The translations under genes and the position numbers were made by a program. A stretch of DNA of 63,985 bases from Chloroflexota bacterium (lineage in GTDB: Bacteria; Chloroflexota; Anaerolineae; Anaerolineales; UBA4823). Shown here in pieces: positions 37,616-46,874 of the stretch. How positions within the stretch are numbered: the first letter of the stretch is position 1; each line of letters begins with the position of its first letter. The stretch spans positions 2,507,648-2,571,632 of the forward strand of contig CP070764.1 of NCBI GenBank assembly GCA_020349245.1, in the 5' to 3' direction. Below the pieces are notes generated by a model that was not told where the DNA came from, did no database searches, and was given only the letters and a program-made list of their open reading frames with translations.

Positions 37616-38030
37616 AATGATTATTTTCTTAGCAAGCGCCCCTCAACAAACCTGGGTTGTCATTCGTGAAATGTAAATGCTTCTAGCATCTGCAGAGAGG
37701 TCATAATAATTTCTCTCTGCCAGCAACTAGATGATCATCCACCACCCCCTGTTTTCAGCGCATAAGCGCCGATCCTTTATGCAAATATTCACCACCTCAA
37801 GTAGGACCTTCTGCAGAGTATGCAGGCAGGAAGGTAAACCAGCTCATCCAGGCAGATGGTTTAGTATTTATTGGATTCATCACCGATTCAACCAGGAACG
37901 ATTCGCCTGAGCCTTGTGAAGTTTTTTTGCGTTCATTTTTTCACTAATTTGCATTTACACGAGAAATCTTGTAAAGTAATTACCACGATGGGTCTTACTA
38001 AACAATCTTTTCACCTCAGAATCTTCAAGG
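37616..38030. other. Gap with a terminator-like hairpin
   Basis: 415 bases. GCAGAGAG (37692-37699) and CTCTCTGC (37713-37720) can pair with a 13-base loop about 75 bases after the preceding stop; no T-tract follows, so termination there is uncertain. No gene seen. Confidence 0.4.
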
Positions 38031-39569
38031 ATGTCTAGTATATCTAAACCAAAACTTGATCAGGACCCCCAACAAGATCTGCTCCGAGTTTTATCATTAA
38101 CCCAATGGGCTGTACCGCTGCTGATGGCAATCATCGGTATTTCCTATACCATCTTCGAACACACGCGCCATATTGGTGAACCAGCCTGGCCATGGCTAAC
38201 ATTTCTCGGGATTCTCGTCCTTGGAATACTCGGTCCAATTTTTTCCTGGCTGGTGATCCACTGGGCCTACAAAACTGCTGAAGCATATCTTTCTTCACAG
38301 TCACAGCTTATCTTGCGCGCTGAGGAATTAGCTGCATTGAATAAGCTTTCGATTGCAGCAAGCCATTCACTAGACCTGGATAAAACGATATCGACAATTC
38401 TTGAAGAATCAATGACTGCTCTGGATGCTGAAGCGGGTATGGTTTTTATTCGTGGATCCAACAATTCGGGGCTTCGCTTGGAGGCTCACCGCGGTATATC
38501 AATGGACATGGCTCAGAAAGAAGCCAAGTTGCACCCAGGACAATGCCTTTGCGGCCAAGCTGTAGAATACCGCAAGGTGTTATTTGCAGGAAATGTTGAG
38601 AATGACCCTCGTTGTACCTCTGATGTGTGTATCTGTGAGGGCTTTCATTCAATTGCTTGTGCTCCACTGGAAGTTAAGGGTGAGTTGTTAGGATTGATGC
38701 AGCTAGCCAGCCCAGAGATTGACCATTTCACCAATGAACAAACAGCTTTCATGGCTGCTGTCGCAAATCAGGTCAGCATCTCCATAGAAAATTCTCGGCT
38801 ATATGAACGTGTGCGAGGATTCAATGTTGAGTTGGAACAAAAAGTCAACCAGCGGACAAGCGAACTAGAGGCTGCCAGATGGGCCCTGGCAGAAAAAGCT
38901 CGTCAATTACAGCGCTTGCTCAATGAGTCATACCGCATCCAGGAGGATACACAAGCCCGAATCGCGCGTGATATGCACGATGGCGTTACCCAAACGATTA
39001 TAGGCGCCCTATACGAGACCCAAGCCGCTCGTCAGGCACTGATTGATGATCCCGACCGGGCTGGCGAGAACCTTGCTAGGGCTCAAAGCCTGCTCACTGA
39101 GGTGGATGGTGAGATCAGACGCGTAATCTATGATCTGCATCCCCCGGTTCTGGATATGATGGGATTGGTTATCGCCTTGAAGCGCTTAGCGAGCACTTTT
39201 GCGACAACGTTTGACATCGATTGTCAGGTTGAGGTTGAGGGCACGCCTCAGAGATTATCAAAAGAGACAGAAATTAACATCTATAGAATTATTCAGGCTG
39301 CGTTGCAAAATGTGATCTCCCATGCCATGGCAAATGAGGTGAGAATTTTCTTCGATTTCGTGTCTCCTTCTTTCCAGGTTGCAATTCTAGATAATGGCCA
39401 TGGCTTTAACCCAAAAACTGCCCTGGAAACTCCCGGCGACCACCTCGGCATTTTAGGCATGAAGGAAAGAGCAGAAGGCATGGGCGCTAAACTGTTGGTC
39501 CATTCCCTACCCCTTCAAGGCACTGAGGTTAAATTAATTCTGGATAACCCCGCATATCTTGAACAGTGA
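38031..39569 (+). CDS. Membrane histidine kinase with cysteine-rich GAF domain
   Basis: A 512-residue kinase with two amino-terminal membrane spans (about 26-42 and 55-78), a GAF domain (about 105-255), a coiled linker, HisKA_3 with phosphoacceptor His316 (RDMHDGVTQ) and an HATPase domain (about 410-508, DNGHGFNP). The GAF domain has six cysteines in a compact pattern: Cys172-x-Cys174, Cys195, Cys200-x-Cys202 and Cys210. Cysteine-bearing GAF domains in AirS-type kinases hold an iron-sulfur cluster that reads redox state, so redox or O2 sensing is plausible here. It precedes its response regulator by 26 bases and the hydrogenase operon by 0.8 kb. Confidence 0.92.
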   Translation: MSSISKPKLDQDPQQDLLRVLSLTQWAVPLLMAIIGISYTIFEHTRHIGEPAWPWLTFLGILVLGILGPIFSWLVIHWAYKTAEAYLSSQSQLILRAEELAALNKLSIAASHSLDLDKTISTILEESMTALDAEAGMVFIRGSNNSGLRLEAHRGISMDMAQKEAKLHPGQCLCGQAVEYRKVLFAGNVENDPRCTSDVCICEGFHSIACAPLEVKGELLGLMQLASPEIDHFTNEQTAFMAAVANQVSISIENSRLYERVRGFNVELEQKVNQRTSELEAARWALAEKARQLQRLLNESYRIQEDTQARIARDMHDGVTQTIIGALYETQAARQALIDDPDRAGENLARAQSLLTEVDGEIRRVIYDLHPPVLDMMGLVIALKRLASTFATTFDIDCQVEVEGTPQRLSKETEINIYRIIQAALQNVISHAMANEVRIFFDFVSPSFQVAILDNGHGFNPKTALETPGDHLGILGMKERAEGMGAKLLVHSLPLQGTEVKLILDNPAYLEQ

Positions 39570-39595
39570 AGACCAGCAGCTCATAGATATTGATC

Positions 39596-40252
39596 ATGGA
39601 ACCTACCTCTTGGGAACCAATCCGTATTCTCATCGTCGATGACCACCCTGTCGTACGGCATGGCTTGCGAAACCTTCTGAGCACCCACCCGGATTTTGAA
39701 ATCATCGGTGAGGCAGAAGATGGGGCGCAAGTTTTTCCCCTGCTGGCAGAAAACGTTATCGACCTGATTCTTCTAGATATCCAGATGAAGGGCCAGGGCG
39801 GTATCGATGTTGCCCGAAGGGTGCTCCAGGCATATCCCCGAGTAAAAATTATCATCCTGACAACTTATGACGATGAAATTTACCTCGAGCAAGGATTGCA
39901 GGCAGGTGTTCACGGTTTCTTGCTGAAGAGTGTATCCCATGAAACACTGCCCGACGCGATTAGAGCGGTGATGCGAGGGGAAAAATTACTCAGTCCTTCC
40001 CTGGTAGGCACAGTCATGTCTAACTACCAGAAGCTTGCTCAAGAACACGCCAAGCAGAAAGCGGGATTGTCAGCAGATGATCTCAAAATTCTCAGCCTGA
40101 TTGCCGAAGGCGGGAGTAACAAATCCATAGCTGAAGAGATGTTCTGGAGTGAAGCAACGGTTAAACGCCGGGTACAGGAAATCTTAGAAAAACTGAATGT
40201 CTCCAATCGGGCACAAGCCATTGCTGAAGCTGTCCGGCAGGGTTGGATATAG
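39596..40252 (+). CDS. NarL-type response regulator next to the hydrogenase operon
   Basis: A 218-residue regulator: receiver with VDDHPVVRHG, phosphorylation site Asp61 (LLDIQMKG), Thr-Thr in LTTYDD, Lys in LLKSV; LuxR-type helix-turn-helix at about 155-210, with an unusual recognition region (MFWSEATVKRRVQEIL). ATG 39596 is preferred to an in-frame TTG at 39590. It is the cognate partner of the cysteine-GAF kinase by position and is the last gene before the palindrome and the hdr-mvh-hyp unit, which makes that unit its most likely target. Confidence 0.92.
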   Translation: MEPTSWEPIRILIVDDHPVVRHGLRNLLSTHPDFEIIGEAEDGAQVFPLLAENVIDLILLDIQMKGQGGIDVARRVLQAYPRVKIIILTTYDDEIYLEQGLQAGVHGFLLKSVSHETLPDAIRAVMRGEKLLSPSLVGTVMSNYQKLAQEHAKQKAGLSADDLKILSLIAEGGSNKSIAEEMFWSEATVKRRVQEILEKLNVSNRAQAIAEAVRQGWI

Positions 40253-40296
40253 GACAATAATGAACCATTTGGGTCACCGGATGAGCTCTTTGTAGA

Positions 40297-40326
40297 TTGT
40301 CAAAACCTATATCAATTCCCTACAAT
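40297..40326 (+). promoter_or_regulatory. Predicted promoter of the hdr-mvh-hyp unit
   Basis: TTGTCA (40297-40302), 18-base spacer, TACAAT (40321-40326); each hexamer matches consensus at five of six positions. The predicted start, near 40333, falls in the left arm of the palindrome 40328-40356 and 65 bases before hdrC. Confidence 0.55.
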
Positions 40327-40327
40327 T

Positions 40328-40360
40328 AAGACAGGCATGAATTCCATGCCTGTCTTTTGC
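40328..40360 (+). terminator. Palindrome: terminator of the regulator gene and/or operator of hdrC
   Basis: Perfect 12-bp arms AAGACAGGCATG (40328-40339) and CATGCCTGTCTT (40345-40356), 5-base loop, followed by TTGC so that the right arm ends in four T residues. It is 75 bases after the regulator stop. Because it also covers the +1 region of the predicted hdr promoter, a double role is possible. Confidence 0.65.
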
Positions 40361-40397
40361 TGTATCTATTTCCTGAAAAATACTCCAGGAGCCCAAA

Positions 40398-40934
40398 ATG
40401 GATTTCCGATCAGAAATCGAAGCACTCAGCGGTCAAAATGCAAATTTGTGTTTTCAATGTAGCAAATGCTCTGCAGGTTGCCCCATGGCCGAGATGATGG
40501 ACATTAAACCCGCGCAAATAATGCATAACATCAGGCTAAATAGGAAAGAAGCAGTGCTTAACAGCACTGCTATTTGGTTGTGTGTTGGCTGTGAAACGTG
40601 CTCAGCGCGTTGTCCCCAAGGCGTAGAACCAGCCGCTGCCATGAATTCCGCCCGCTTGATGGCTATGAAGGAGGGTGTGCCGCCCAGGGTCAGGGAAGTC
40701 GCTATCTACTACAGGGGCTTTGTGGATAATATGCGCCTGAATGGCAAGATCCATGATGCCTCCGTGGCGGGGATAACTCAATTGCTCACCGGTCAACTGG
40801 TGGACAACCTTCCATTAGCCTGGAATCTCTTCAAGCGAGGTCGGGTAAAGATGCCTCCCCTACCTTTTAGAGGCAGTAAATTCAGAAAGGTTTACCAGAA
40901 AGCTTTCGAAATAGAACAAGGCTCACAGCAATAG
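40398..40934 (+). CDS. hdrC: Heterodisulfide reductase subunit C
   Basis: A 178-residue iron-sulfur protein. Two [4Fe-4S] motifs are complete: Cys18-21-24 with Cys28 (CFQCSKCSAGCP) and Cys62-65-68 with Cys72 (CVGCETCSARCPQG). The remainder is helical, as in methanogen and bacterial HdrC. It passes electrons from the HdrA flavins to the catalytic HdrB. AGGAG precedes ATG. First gene of a 15 kb unit transcribed rightward; 55 bases before hdrB. Confidence 0.93.
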   Translation: MDFRSEIEALSGQNANLCFQCSKCSAGCPMAEMMDIKPAQIMHNIRLNRKEAVLNSTAIWLCVGCETCSARCPQGVEPAAAMNSARLMAMKEGVPPRVREVAIYYRGFVDNMRLNGKIHDASVAGITQLLTGQLVDNLPLAWNLFKRGRVKMPPLPFRGSKFRKVYQKAFEIEQGSQQ

Positions 40935-40989
40935 ACCAACCAAGAATTCCGAATTTAACTCAAGCACAATCCTTTGAAAGGAATTCACC

Positions 40990-41901
40990 ATGAAATACGG
41001 TTACTACCCCGGGTGTTCACTTGAAGGCATCAGCGTTGAATATAACCACTCGATGCGCAGCTTGTTTTCTGCACTTCAAGTGACGATCGAGGATTTACCA
41101 GATTGGATCTGCTGCGGCACCCTTGCGGCGCCTTCAATTTCCCGCCTGTTAGGGGTAGCCACGCCTCTATGGAATGTTGCCAAAGCAAAAGAAGCCGGAA
41201 TAGAGCAGCTGGTAGCACCTTGTAGCGCTTGCGTATATCACTTCAAGAATGCAGAAAACCAATTACAGAAAAACAGGGAGCTGTATTCAGATGTTGAAGC
41301 GGTTCTGGAAATGCCTCTCGATAATCTCCCCCGGACAGTCCACCCACTGGAGATTCTAATTAATGATGGATTTGAAGAGCGGATTAAATCCGGTGTCCGG
41401 CAGGATTTGTCTGATTTGAAGGTGGTTTGTTATTACGGTTGTCATATTTCCCGCCCAGCCGAGGTGATGCAGTTCGATGACCCGGAGGACCCGCAGAGCA
41501 TGGATCAATTGTTGAGATGGGTGGGGGTAGAAACATTAGAGTGGTCAAGAAAAGTTGATTGCTGTGGGGCACATTTCAGCCTGATCAAACCTGGTATCGT
41601 CGTCGAGTTGTGCGCAAAACTGGTCGAATCCGCACTTGAATCTGGCGCGGATGCGATCGTAGTTGCTTGCCCAATGTGCCATGCCAATCTTGACACCCGC
41701 CAGCAGGAAATCGCAAGCAAGTTAGGTCATCCAGTAAACATACCAATTTTATACTTTTCTCAGGTTCTTGGATTCGCCTTGGGCATAAACCCGGGTGCTC
41801 TGGGTTTGAAGAAACACCTCGTCGATCCACTGCCATTGATGGCAGCGAGATGTCAAGCCCGCGCAGTAGAACACCCTTCACCCATGGAGGTGATGCCATG
41901 A
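40990..41901 (+). CDS. hdrB: Heterodisulfide reductase subunit B
   Basis: A 303-residue protein with two CCG domains that in HdrB hold noncubane [4Fe-4S] clusters where disulfide reduction takes place. Visible: YYPGCS near the start, CCGT and CSAC in the first half, CYYGCHISRP, then CCGAH and CPMCHANLD in the second, so both CCG signatures are intact. In methanogens the substrate is CoM-S-S-CoB; in a bacterium it must be something else, or electrons leave by another route. The stop overlaps the hdrA start (ATGA), which suggests coupled translation. Confidence 0.93.
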   Translation: MKYGYYPGCSLEGISVEYNHSMRSLFSALQVTIEDLPDWICCGTLAAPSISRLLGVATPLWNVAKAKEAGIEQLVAPCSACVYHFKNAENQLQKNRELYSDVEAVLEMPLDNLPRTVHPLEILINDGFEERIKSGVRQDLSDLKVVCYYGCHISRPAEVMQFDDPEDPQSMDQLLRWVGVETLEWSRKVDCCGAHFSLIKPGIVVELCAKLVESALESGADAIVVACPMCHANLDTRQQEIASKLGHPVNIPILYFSQVLGFALGINPGALGLKKHLVDPLPLMAARCQARAVEHPSPMEVMP

Positions 41902-44900
41902 TTATTCCCAAGGAGGATCTCCAGATCTACAATTCCTCAAATGGTAATCCGGTTGGTGCAGTCATGGTTGTTGGTGGTGGCATCGCGGGTATGCAAGCCA
42001 GCCTGGACCTGGCAGATGCGGGGTTTAAAGTCTATCTCGTTGAAAAAGAACCAGCCATCGGGGGACACATGGCAGCGCTTGATAAGACTTTTCCCACGAA
42101 TGACTGCGCCATGTGTACAATCAGCCCCCGGCTGGTTACCACTGCTGGTCATAATAATATTGAAGTGCTCACCAATACAGAATTGCTCAAGCTGGATGGT
42201 GAACCAGGGCGCTTCACAGCAACGGTACAACGAAATCCACGCTATATTGATATCAGTAAATGTACAGCTTGCGGTGATTGTGCTGAAGTTTGCCCTATTG
42301 TCATTGAGGACAGGTTTAACGGCAGCCTCAACAAACGTAAGGCCGCTTTTAAACTCTACCCTCAGGCAGTGCCCAATGCTTTTGCCATTGAAAAAAAGGG
42401 TATTGCCCCCTGTCGCGATGCCTGCCCTGCCGGACAGCGCGCCCAGGGTTACATCGCGCTGATCAGAGAAGGCCGATATGATGATGCGCTGCGTGTCATC
42501 AAAGAAGATAATCCCTTCCCAGGAATTTGCGGTCGCATTTGCAACCATCGCTGCGAAACAGCCTGCAATCGCAATCTGGTCGATGAGCCTATCTCCATTG
42601 CGGGATTAAAAAGGTTTGTGACCGACCAAGTTTATAACAAACCGTACCAACCACCTCAGCCTGCCAAACGGATATACAAAGAGAGAATCGCCATTATCGG
42701 TTCAGGACCTTGTGGGCTTACTGCGGCAAAAGACCTGGTCCTCGCAGGTTACGGAATTACTGTCTTTGAGTCACTCCCCGTAGCTGGAGGCATGCTGCGA
42801 GTGGGCGTTCCAGAATACCGTTTACCCACTGTAATTGTGAATCGTGAAGTACAAGAGATTATCGATCTCGGGATTGAATTAAGGCTAAATACCCGGGTTG
42901 AAAACCTAGACGATCTATTTGAAGAAGGTTTTGACGCAGTCCTGATTGCGGTGGGCGCCCACAAAGGGAAAAACCTGCCGATCCCTGGAGCAGACCACCC
43001 GGCGAATCTAACTGCGGTAGATTTCTTGAGAGACGTATGCCTCGGGAATGGTCCCGATCTAAAGGGTCACCACGTGCTGGTGCTTGGTGGTGGCAACGTA
43101 GCCCTGGATGCAGCCCGGACTGCGGTTCGCTTGGGAGCAAAGCAGGTCGATATCGCTTGTTTAGAATCCAGGGAGGCGATGCTGGCAGATGAACATGAGA
43201 TTTTCGAAGCCGAGGAGGAAGGTATACGCTTATTCCCCGGACGAGCGTTCAACCAGGTCATCCACACCAATGGGCTGGTAAGTGGCGTGGAGGCCGTGGA
43301 TGTTAAATACATGAAATTCGAAATTGATGGATCCCTCAGCCTGGAGACGGAACCAAATAGTGAACATGTCATCACTGGCGACAAGGTGATCTTTGCCATT
43401 GGTCAAGCAGCCGGACTCGCATTTATCCCTGAAGATAGCCAGGTCGGCGTAACCCGCAGAGGAACTGTAGCAGTCAATCCAAATACTTTCTCAACCAGCC
43501 GCCAAGGTGTGTTTGCTGCTGGTGACGCAACCACCGGTACGGCATTCGTAATCGAAGCAGTTGCTGCCGGCCATCAGGCTGCCGAGAACATCAAGAAGTA
43601 TCTCCGATCCCAGGAACTTGAAATCCGCGAACAACCAAATTTGCCAGTGGTGAAAATGAATCCAACAGAAGTATCCTTACGCTTGGCAAAAGGCGAAATC
43701 AAGCGGACACCGCGAGTTCCAATGACTGCCCTGGAAATCACCCATCGCCGCCAAACCTTTGATGAAGTAAATTTGGGTTATACCAAAGAAGAAGCCCACG
43801 CCGAGGCGGCTCGTTGCTTGCAGTGTGGCATATGCTCCGAGTGCCTGTCATGTTACTACAAGTGTGCTGCGGGAGCTATCAATCATGATGAAATCGCCTC
43901 CTTCGAACAAATTGATGTGGGGGCAGTCATCCTTGCCAGCGGCTTTGAACCATACGATGCTCGATTGAGCGGCGAATATGGATTGGGACGCTACCCAAAC
44001 GTCGTCTCAAGCATGCAATTTGAACGGGTGCTGTCACCCAGTGGTCCCTATACGGGTCACCTCCTCCGGCCATCTGATGGTCATGAGCCGAAACGCATAG
44101 CTTGGATTCAATGCGTGGGTTCTCGGCAAGCCGGACGAAATTGGTGCTCTGCGGTGTGCTGCATGTATGCGACAAAACAAGCACTTATTGCCCAGGAACA
44201 TGCTCCTGGCACCGAATGCACAATCTTCTACATTGATTTCCGGGCATATGGCAAGGGATTTGATGCATACTACGAACGGGCCAAAGAAGAGGGAGTACGC
44301 TATATCAGGGCACTCCCCTCTTCGATCCGCGAAAATCCCAGCACAGAAAACCTGCTCGCTGAATATGTTCTTCCCAATGGAAGCCAGATCCAGGAGGAAT
44401 TCGATCTGGTGGTTCTTTCCGTGGGAATGCAGCCCCCGCATAGCATGTCAAAACTGGCTGGTGATTTAGGTGTCGCCCTCACCGAGGATGGATTCTGCCA
44501 GACAACAAACCTCTCTCCGCTGGATACCACCCGAAAGGGAGTCTATGTTTGCGGGCCAATTACAGAACCAAAAGACATCCCGGAGACAGTAATGTCGGCC
44601 AGCGCTGCCGCAGCCCGGGCAATGACTTTACTTGCCGAGGGACGTCATACCCTGATCCAGGCAAAAGAATACCCTCCAGAAATTGACGTCTCCGGACAAG
44701 AGCCGCGGGTTGGCGTCTTTGTTTGCCACTGCGGAACGAATATAGCCGGGGTTGTGGATGTGAAGGAGGTTACCCAGTATGCACGGACACTACCCAACGT
44801 AGTTTTTGCTGATAATAATCTCTTCACCTGCTCAACCGATTCACAAAACAGAATCCAGCAAGCCATCCAAGAGCATAACCTCAACCGGGTCGTCGTCGCT

Positions 44901-46397
44901 TCCTGTACACCGCGCACTCACGAACCAATTTTTCAAGACACCATTCGCCAGGTTGGCTTAAACTTTTACCTGTTCGAACTGGCTAATATTCGAGACCAGT
45001 GTTCCTGGGTCCATCGCGACTTCCCTGCTGCCGCGACTGATAAAGCCAAAGACTTGGTACGTATGGCAGTTGCCAAAGTACGGCTGGTGGAAGCGCTGGA
45101 GCGCAAATCACTGGAATTTAACCATGATGCACTGGTTATCGGCGGAGGCCTTGCCGGAATTACCGCCGCCCTAGAACTCGCAGACCAGGGGTTTAAAGTT
45201 TCACTGGTTGAACGTCAACCTCATCTGGGTGGGAACATGCGCCATCTGCATTTCTTACTCAGCCATGCGAATCCCCAGGCGTTATTAGAAGAACTGGTCA
45301 AAAAGACAAAACAGCACCCCAACATTACGACCTTCCTCGAAGCCGAGCTGGCGTCCTTTGATGGCAGCCTGGGGAATTTCAAGAGCACCTTGAAGATCGC
45401 CGGGAGTAATGAAACTCCACAAATCAATCATGGTGTGGTGATCGTGGCTACTGGTGCCCAGCCCTACCAGCCATCTGAATACCTGTATGGACAGGATGAA
45501 CGCATTCTCACCCAATTAGAACTCGAAGATCTGCTCACTACCGATCCAACCACAGTCGCTGAATTAAAGTCGATCGTCATGATCCAGTGCGTCGGCTCGC
45601 GCACCAAAGAAAGACCATACTGCAGCCGTATTTGCTGTGGGCAGGCAATCAAGAACGCCCTTGAGATCAAAAAAGTCAATCCGGATTGTGAAGTTTTCAT
45701 CCTCTACCAGGATATCCGCACCTATGGACTCCTGGAGAAATATTATCGACAAGCACGCAAAGAAGGTATTCTTTTCCTGCGTTACGAGCCGAACCAACCT
45801 CCCCAGGTTCTTGCCGATGGAAATCTGCAGGTTGTTGTCCATGACGGTATGCTTGAAACCGATATTGCCTTGCAGGCGGATCGATTGGTGCTATCAGTGG
45901 CAACCAGTCCCCATGGGGATGCCCACCAACTTGCCCAGCTGCTAAAAGTTCCCCAACAGCAGGATGGATTCTTCCAAGAAGCCCATATGAAACTGGCGCC
46001 GATTGATTTCGCCTCTGACGGAATCTTTCTATGCGGCATGGCTCATTACCCCAAGAAAGCTGTCACCGAAAGTGTAATCCAGGCTAAAGCTGCAGCTGGA
46101 AGGGCAGCCACCATTCTCGCCCAACAGAACCTCGAGATAGAACCTATCACTTCCCATGTACGCAAAGATAAATGCGATGGTTGCGCATATTGTGTCGATC
46201 CTTGTCCGTTCGATGCCATCTCACTGGTTGAATACCAGGATGAGAATGGGCAGTTGAAAAAACGGGTAGAAGTCGATGAAACCCTCTGTAAAGGATGTGG
46301 CACCTGCCAGGCTACCTGCCCCAAGGATGCAATTTACATATCCCACTTCAAGCTGGATTACCTGCGTGCCATGACAATGGCTGCCTTGGAGGTGTAA
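41898..46397 (+). CDS. hdrA: Giant HdrA: HdrA core with GltD/NfnB-like insert fused to a full HdrA
   Basis: A 1,499-residue flavin/iron-sulfur electron hub. Order: HdrA FAD domain (GGGIAG 26-31; FPTNDCAMC 65-73), a [4Fe-4S] motif (Cys122-132), an inserted GltD/NfnB-like module (Fer4_20 region 170-260, FAD motif GSGPCG 268-273, NAD(P)H motif GGGNVA 397-402), a cysteine cluster at 640-656, the rest of the first HdrA (CVGSR 739-743). A second HdrA starts with its amino-terminal signature VGVFVCHCG (938-946), FAD motif GGGLAG 1082-1087, CVGSR 1231-1235 and ends in two ferredoxin motifs (1426-1436, 1464-1475). The second copy lacks the CAMC cysteines. Start at ATG 41898 overlaps hdrB. Three flavin sites are expected. 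Confidence 0.9.
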   Translation: MIIPKEDLQIYNSSNGNPVGAVMVVGGGIAGMQASLDLADAGFKVYLVEKEPAIGGHMAALDKTFPTNDCAMCTISPRLVTTAGHNNIEVLTNTELLKLDGEPGRFTATVQRNPRYIDISKCTACGDCAEVCPIVIEDRFNGSLNKRKAAFKLYPQAVPNAFAIEKKGIAPCRDACPAGQRAQGYIALIREGRYDDALRVIKEDNPFPGICGRICNHRCETACNRNLVDEPISIAGLKRFVTDQVYNKPYQPPQPAKRIYKERIAIIGSGPCGLTAAKDLVLAGYGITVFESLPVAGGMLRVGVPEYRLPTVIVNREVQEIIDLGIELRLNTRVENLDDLFEEGFDAVLIAVGAHKGKNLPIPGADHPANLTAVDFLRDVCLGNGPDLKGHHVLVLGGGNVALDAARTAVRLGAKQVDIACLESREAMLADEHEIFEAEEEGIRLFPGRAFNQVIHTNGLVSGVEAVDVKYMKFEIDGSLSLETEPNSEHVITGDKVIFAIGQAAGLAFIPEDSQVGVTRRGTVAVNPNTFSTSRQGVFAAGDATTGTAFVIEAVAAGHQAAENIKKYLRSQELEIREQPNLPVVKMNPTEVSLRLAKGEIKRTPRVPMTALEITHRRQTFDEVNLGYTKEEAHAEAARCLQCGICSECLSCYYKCAAGAINHDEIASFEQIDVGAVILASGFEPYDARLSGEYGLGRYPNVVSSMQFERVLSPSGPYTGHLLRPSDGHEPKRIAWIQCVGSRQAGRNWCSAVCCMYATKQALIAQEHAPGTECTIFYIDFRAYGKGFDAYYERAKEEGVRYIRALPSSIRENPSTENLLAEYVLPNGSQIQEEFDLVVLSVGMQPPHSMSKLAGDLGVALTEDGFCQTTNLSPLDTTRKGVYVCGPITEPKDIPETVMSASAAAARAMTLLAEGRHTLIQAKEYPPEIDVSGQEPRVGVFVCHCGTNIAGVVDVKEVTQYARTLPNVVFADNNLFTCSTDSQNRIQQAIQEHNLNRVVVASCTPRTHEPIFQDTIRQVGLNFYLFELANIRDQCSWVHRDFPAAATDKAKDLVRMAVAKVRLVEALERKSLEFNHDALVIGGGLAGITAALELADQGFKVSLVERQPHLGGNMRHLHFLLSHANPQALLEELVKKTKQHPNITTFLEAELASFDGSLGNFKSTLKIAGSNETPQINHGVVIVATGAQPYQPSEYLYGQDERILTQLELEDLLTTDPTTVAELKSIVMIQCVGSRTKERPYCSRICCGQAIKNALEIKKVNPDCEVFILYQDIRTYGLLEKYYRQARKEGILFLRYEPNQPPQVLADGNLQVVVHDGMLETDIALQADRLVLSVATSPHGDAHQLAQLLKVPQQQDGFFQEAHMKLAPIDFASDGIFLCGMAHYPKKAVTESVIQAKAAAGRAATILAQQNLEIEPITSHVRKDKCDGCAYCVDPCPFDAISLVEYQDENGQLKKRVEVDETLCKGCGTCQATCPKDAIYISHFKLDYLRAMTMAALEV

Positions 46398-46399
46398 TT

Positions 46400-46807
46400 T
46401 TGAACGACTATGAACCCCTGATCATCGCATACACCTGTTATTGGTGTTCCTATACTGCTGCCGACCTGGCGGGAACGTCCCGCATCCAGTATCCGCCCAA
46501 CGTTCGGATTATCCGGGTTCAATGTAGCGGTATGGTCCATCCGAATTTAGTCATTGACGCACTGACAAACGGTGCAGATGGCGTTCTCATGTGTGGCTGT
46601 CATCCCGGCGATTGCCACTATCGCGAGGGTAATCTACGTGCCAAGGCACGGGCAGATGCCTTGGAAATGATGCTGGAAGATTTTGACCTGGAACCGGAAC
46701 GCTACCGTCTTTCCTGGGTAGCCGCTTCTGAAGGACCGCAATTTGCCCAAGTGGTAAAAGATATGGTCGAAGATTTACGAGAGCTGGGACCAAGCATCTA
46801 CAAGTAA
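46400..46807 (+). CDS. mvhD: Hydrogenase iron-sulfur linker subunit MvhD
   Basis: A 135-residue protein of the MvhD/FlpD family carrying a [2Fe-2S] cluster that connects the hydrogenase (or another donor) to HdrA. Visible cysteines: CYWCSY near 13-16, VQCSG and CGCHPGDCHYREGN. It starts at TTG 46400, two bases after the hdrA stop, with GGAGG at 46388-46392 inside hdrA; longer in-frame starts lie within hdrA and lack a ribosome site. Followed by a 129-base gap before the hydrogenase subunits. Confidence 0.92.
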   Translation: MNDYEPLIIAYTCYWCSYTAADLAGTSRIQYPPNVRIIRVQCSGMVHPNLVIDALTNGADGVLMCGCHPGDCHYREGNLRAKARADALEMMLEDFDLEPERYRLSWVAASEGPQFAQVVKDMVEDLRELGPSIYK

Positions 46808-46874
46808 ACCTGTGACCTTATTTTTTGATTCATAGTCTTCACAAGTAGATGCGCTATGTGAAAAGGAGGCCGTA

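Noticed and set aside
41937..42548. 203-residue minus-strand frame opposite hdrA
   Set aside because: Antisense to the conserved first HdrA flavin domain; no family match or ribosome site.
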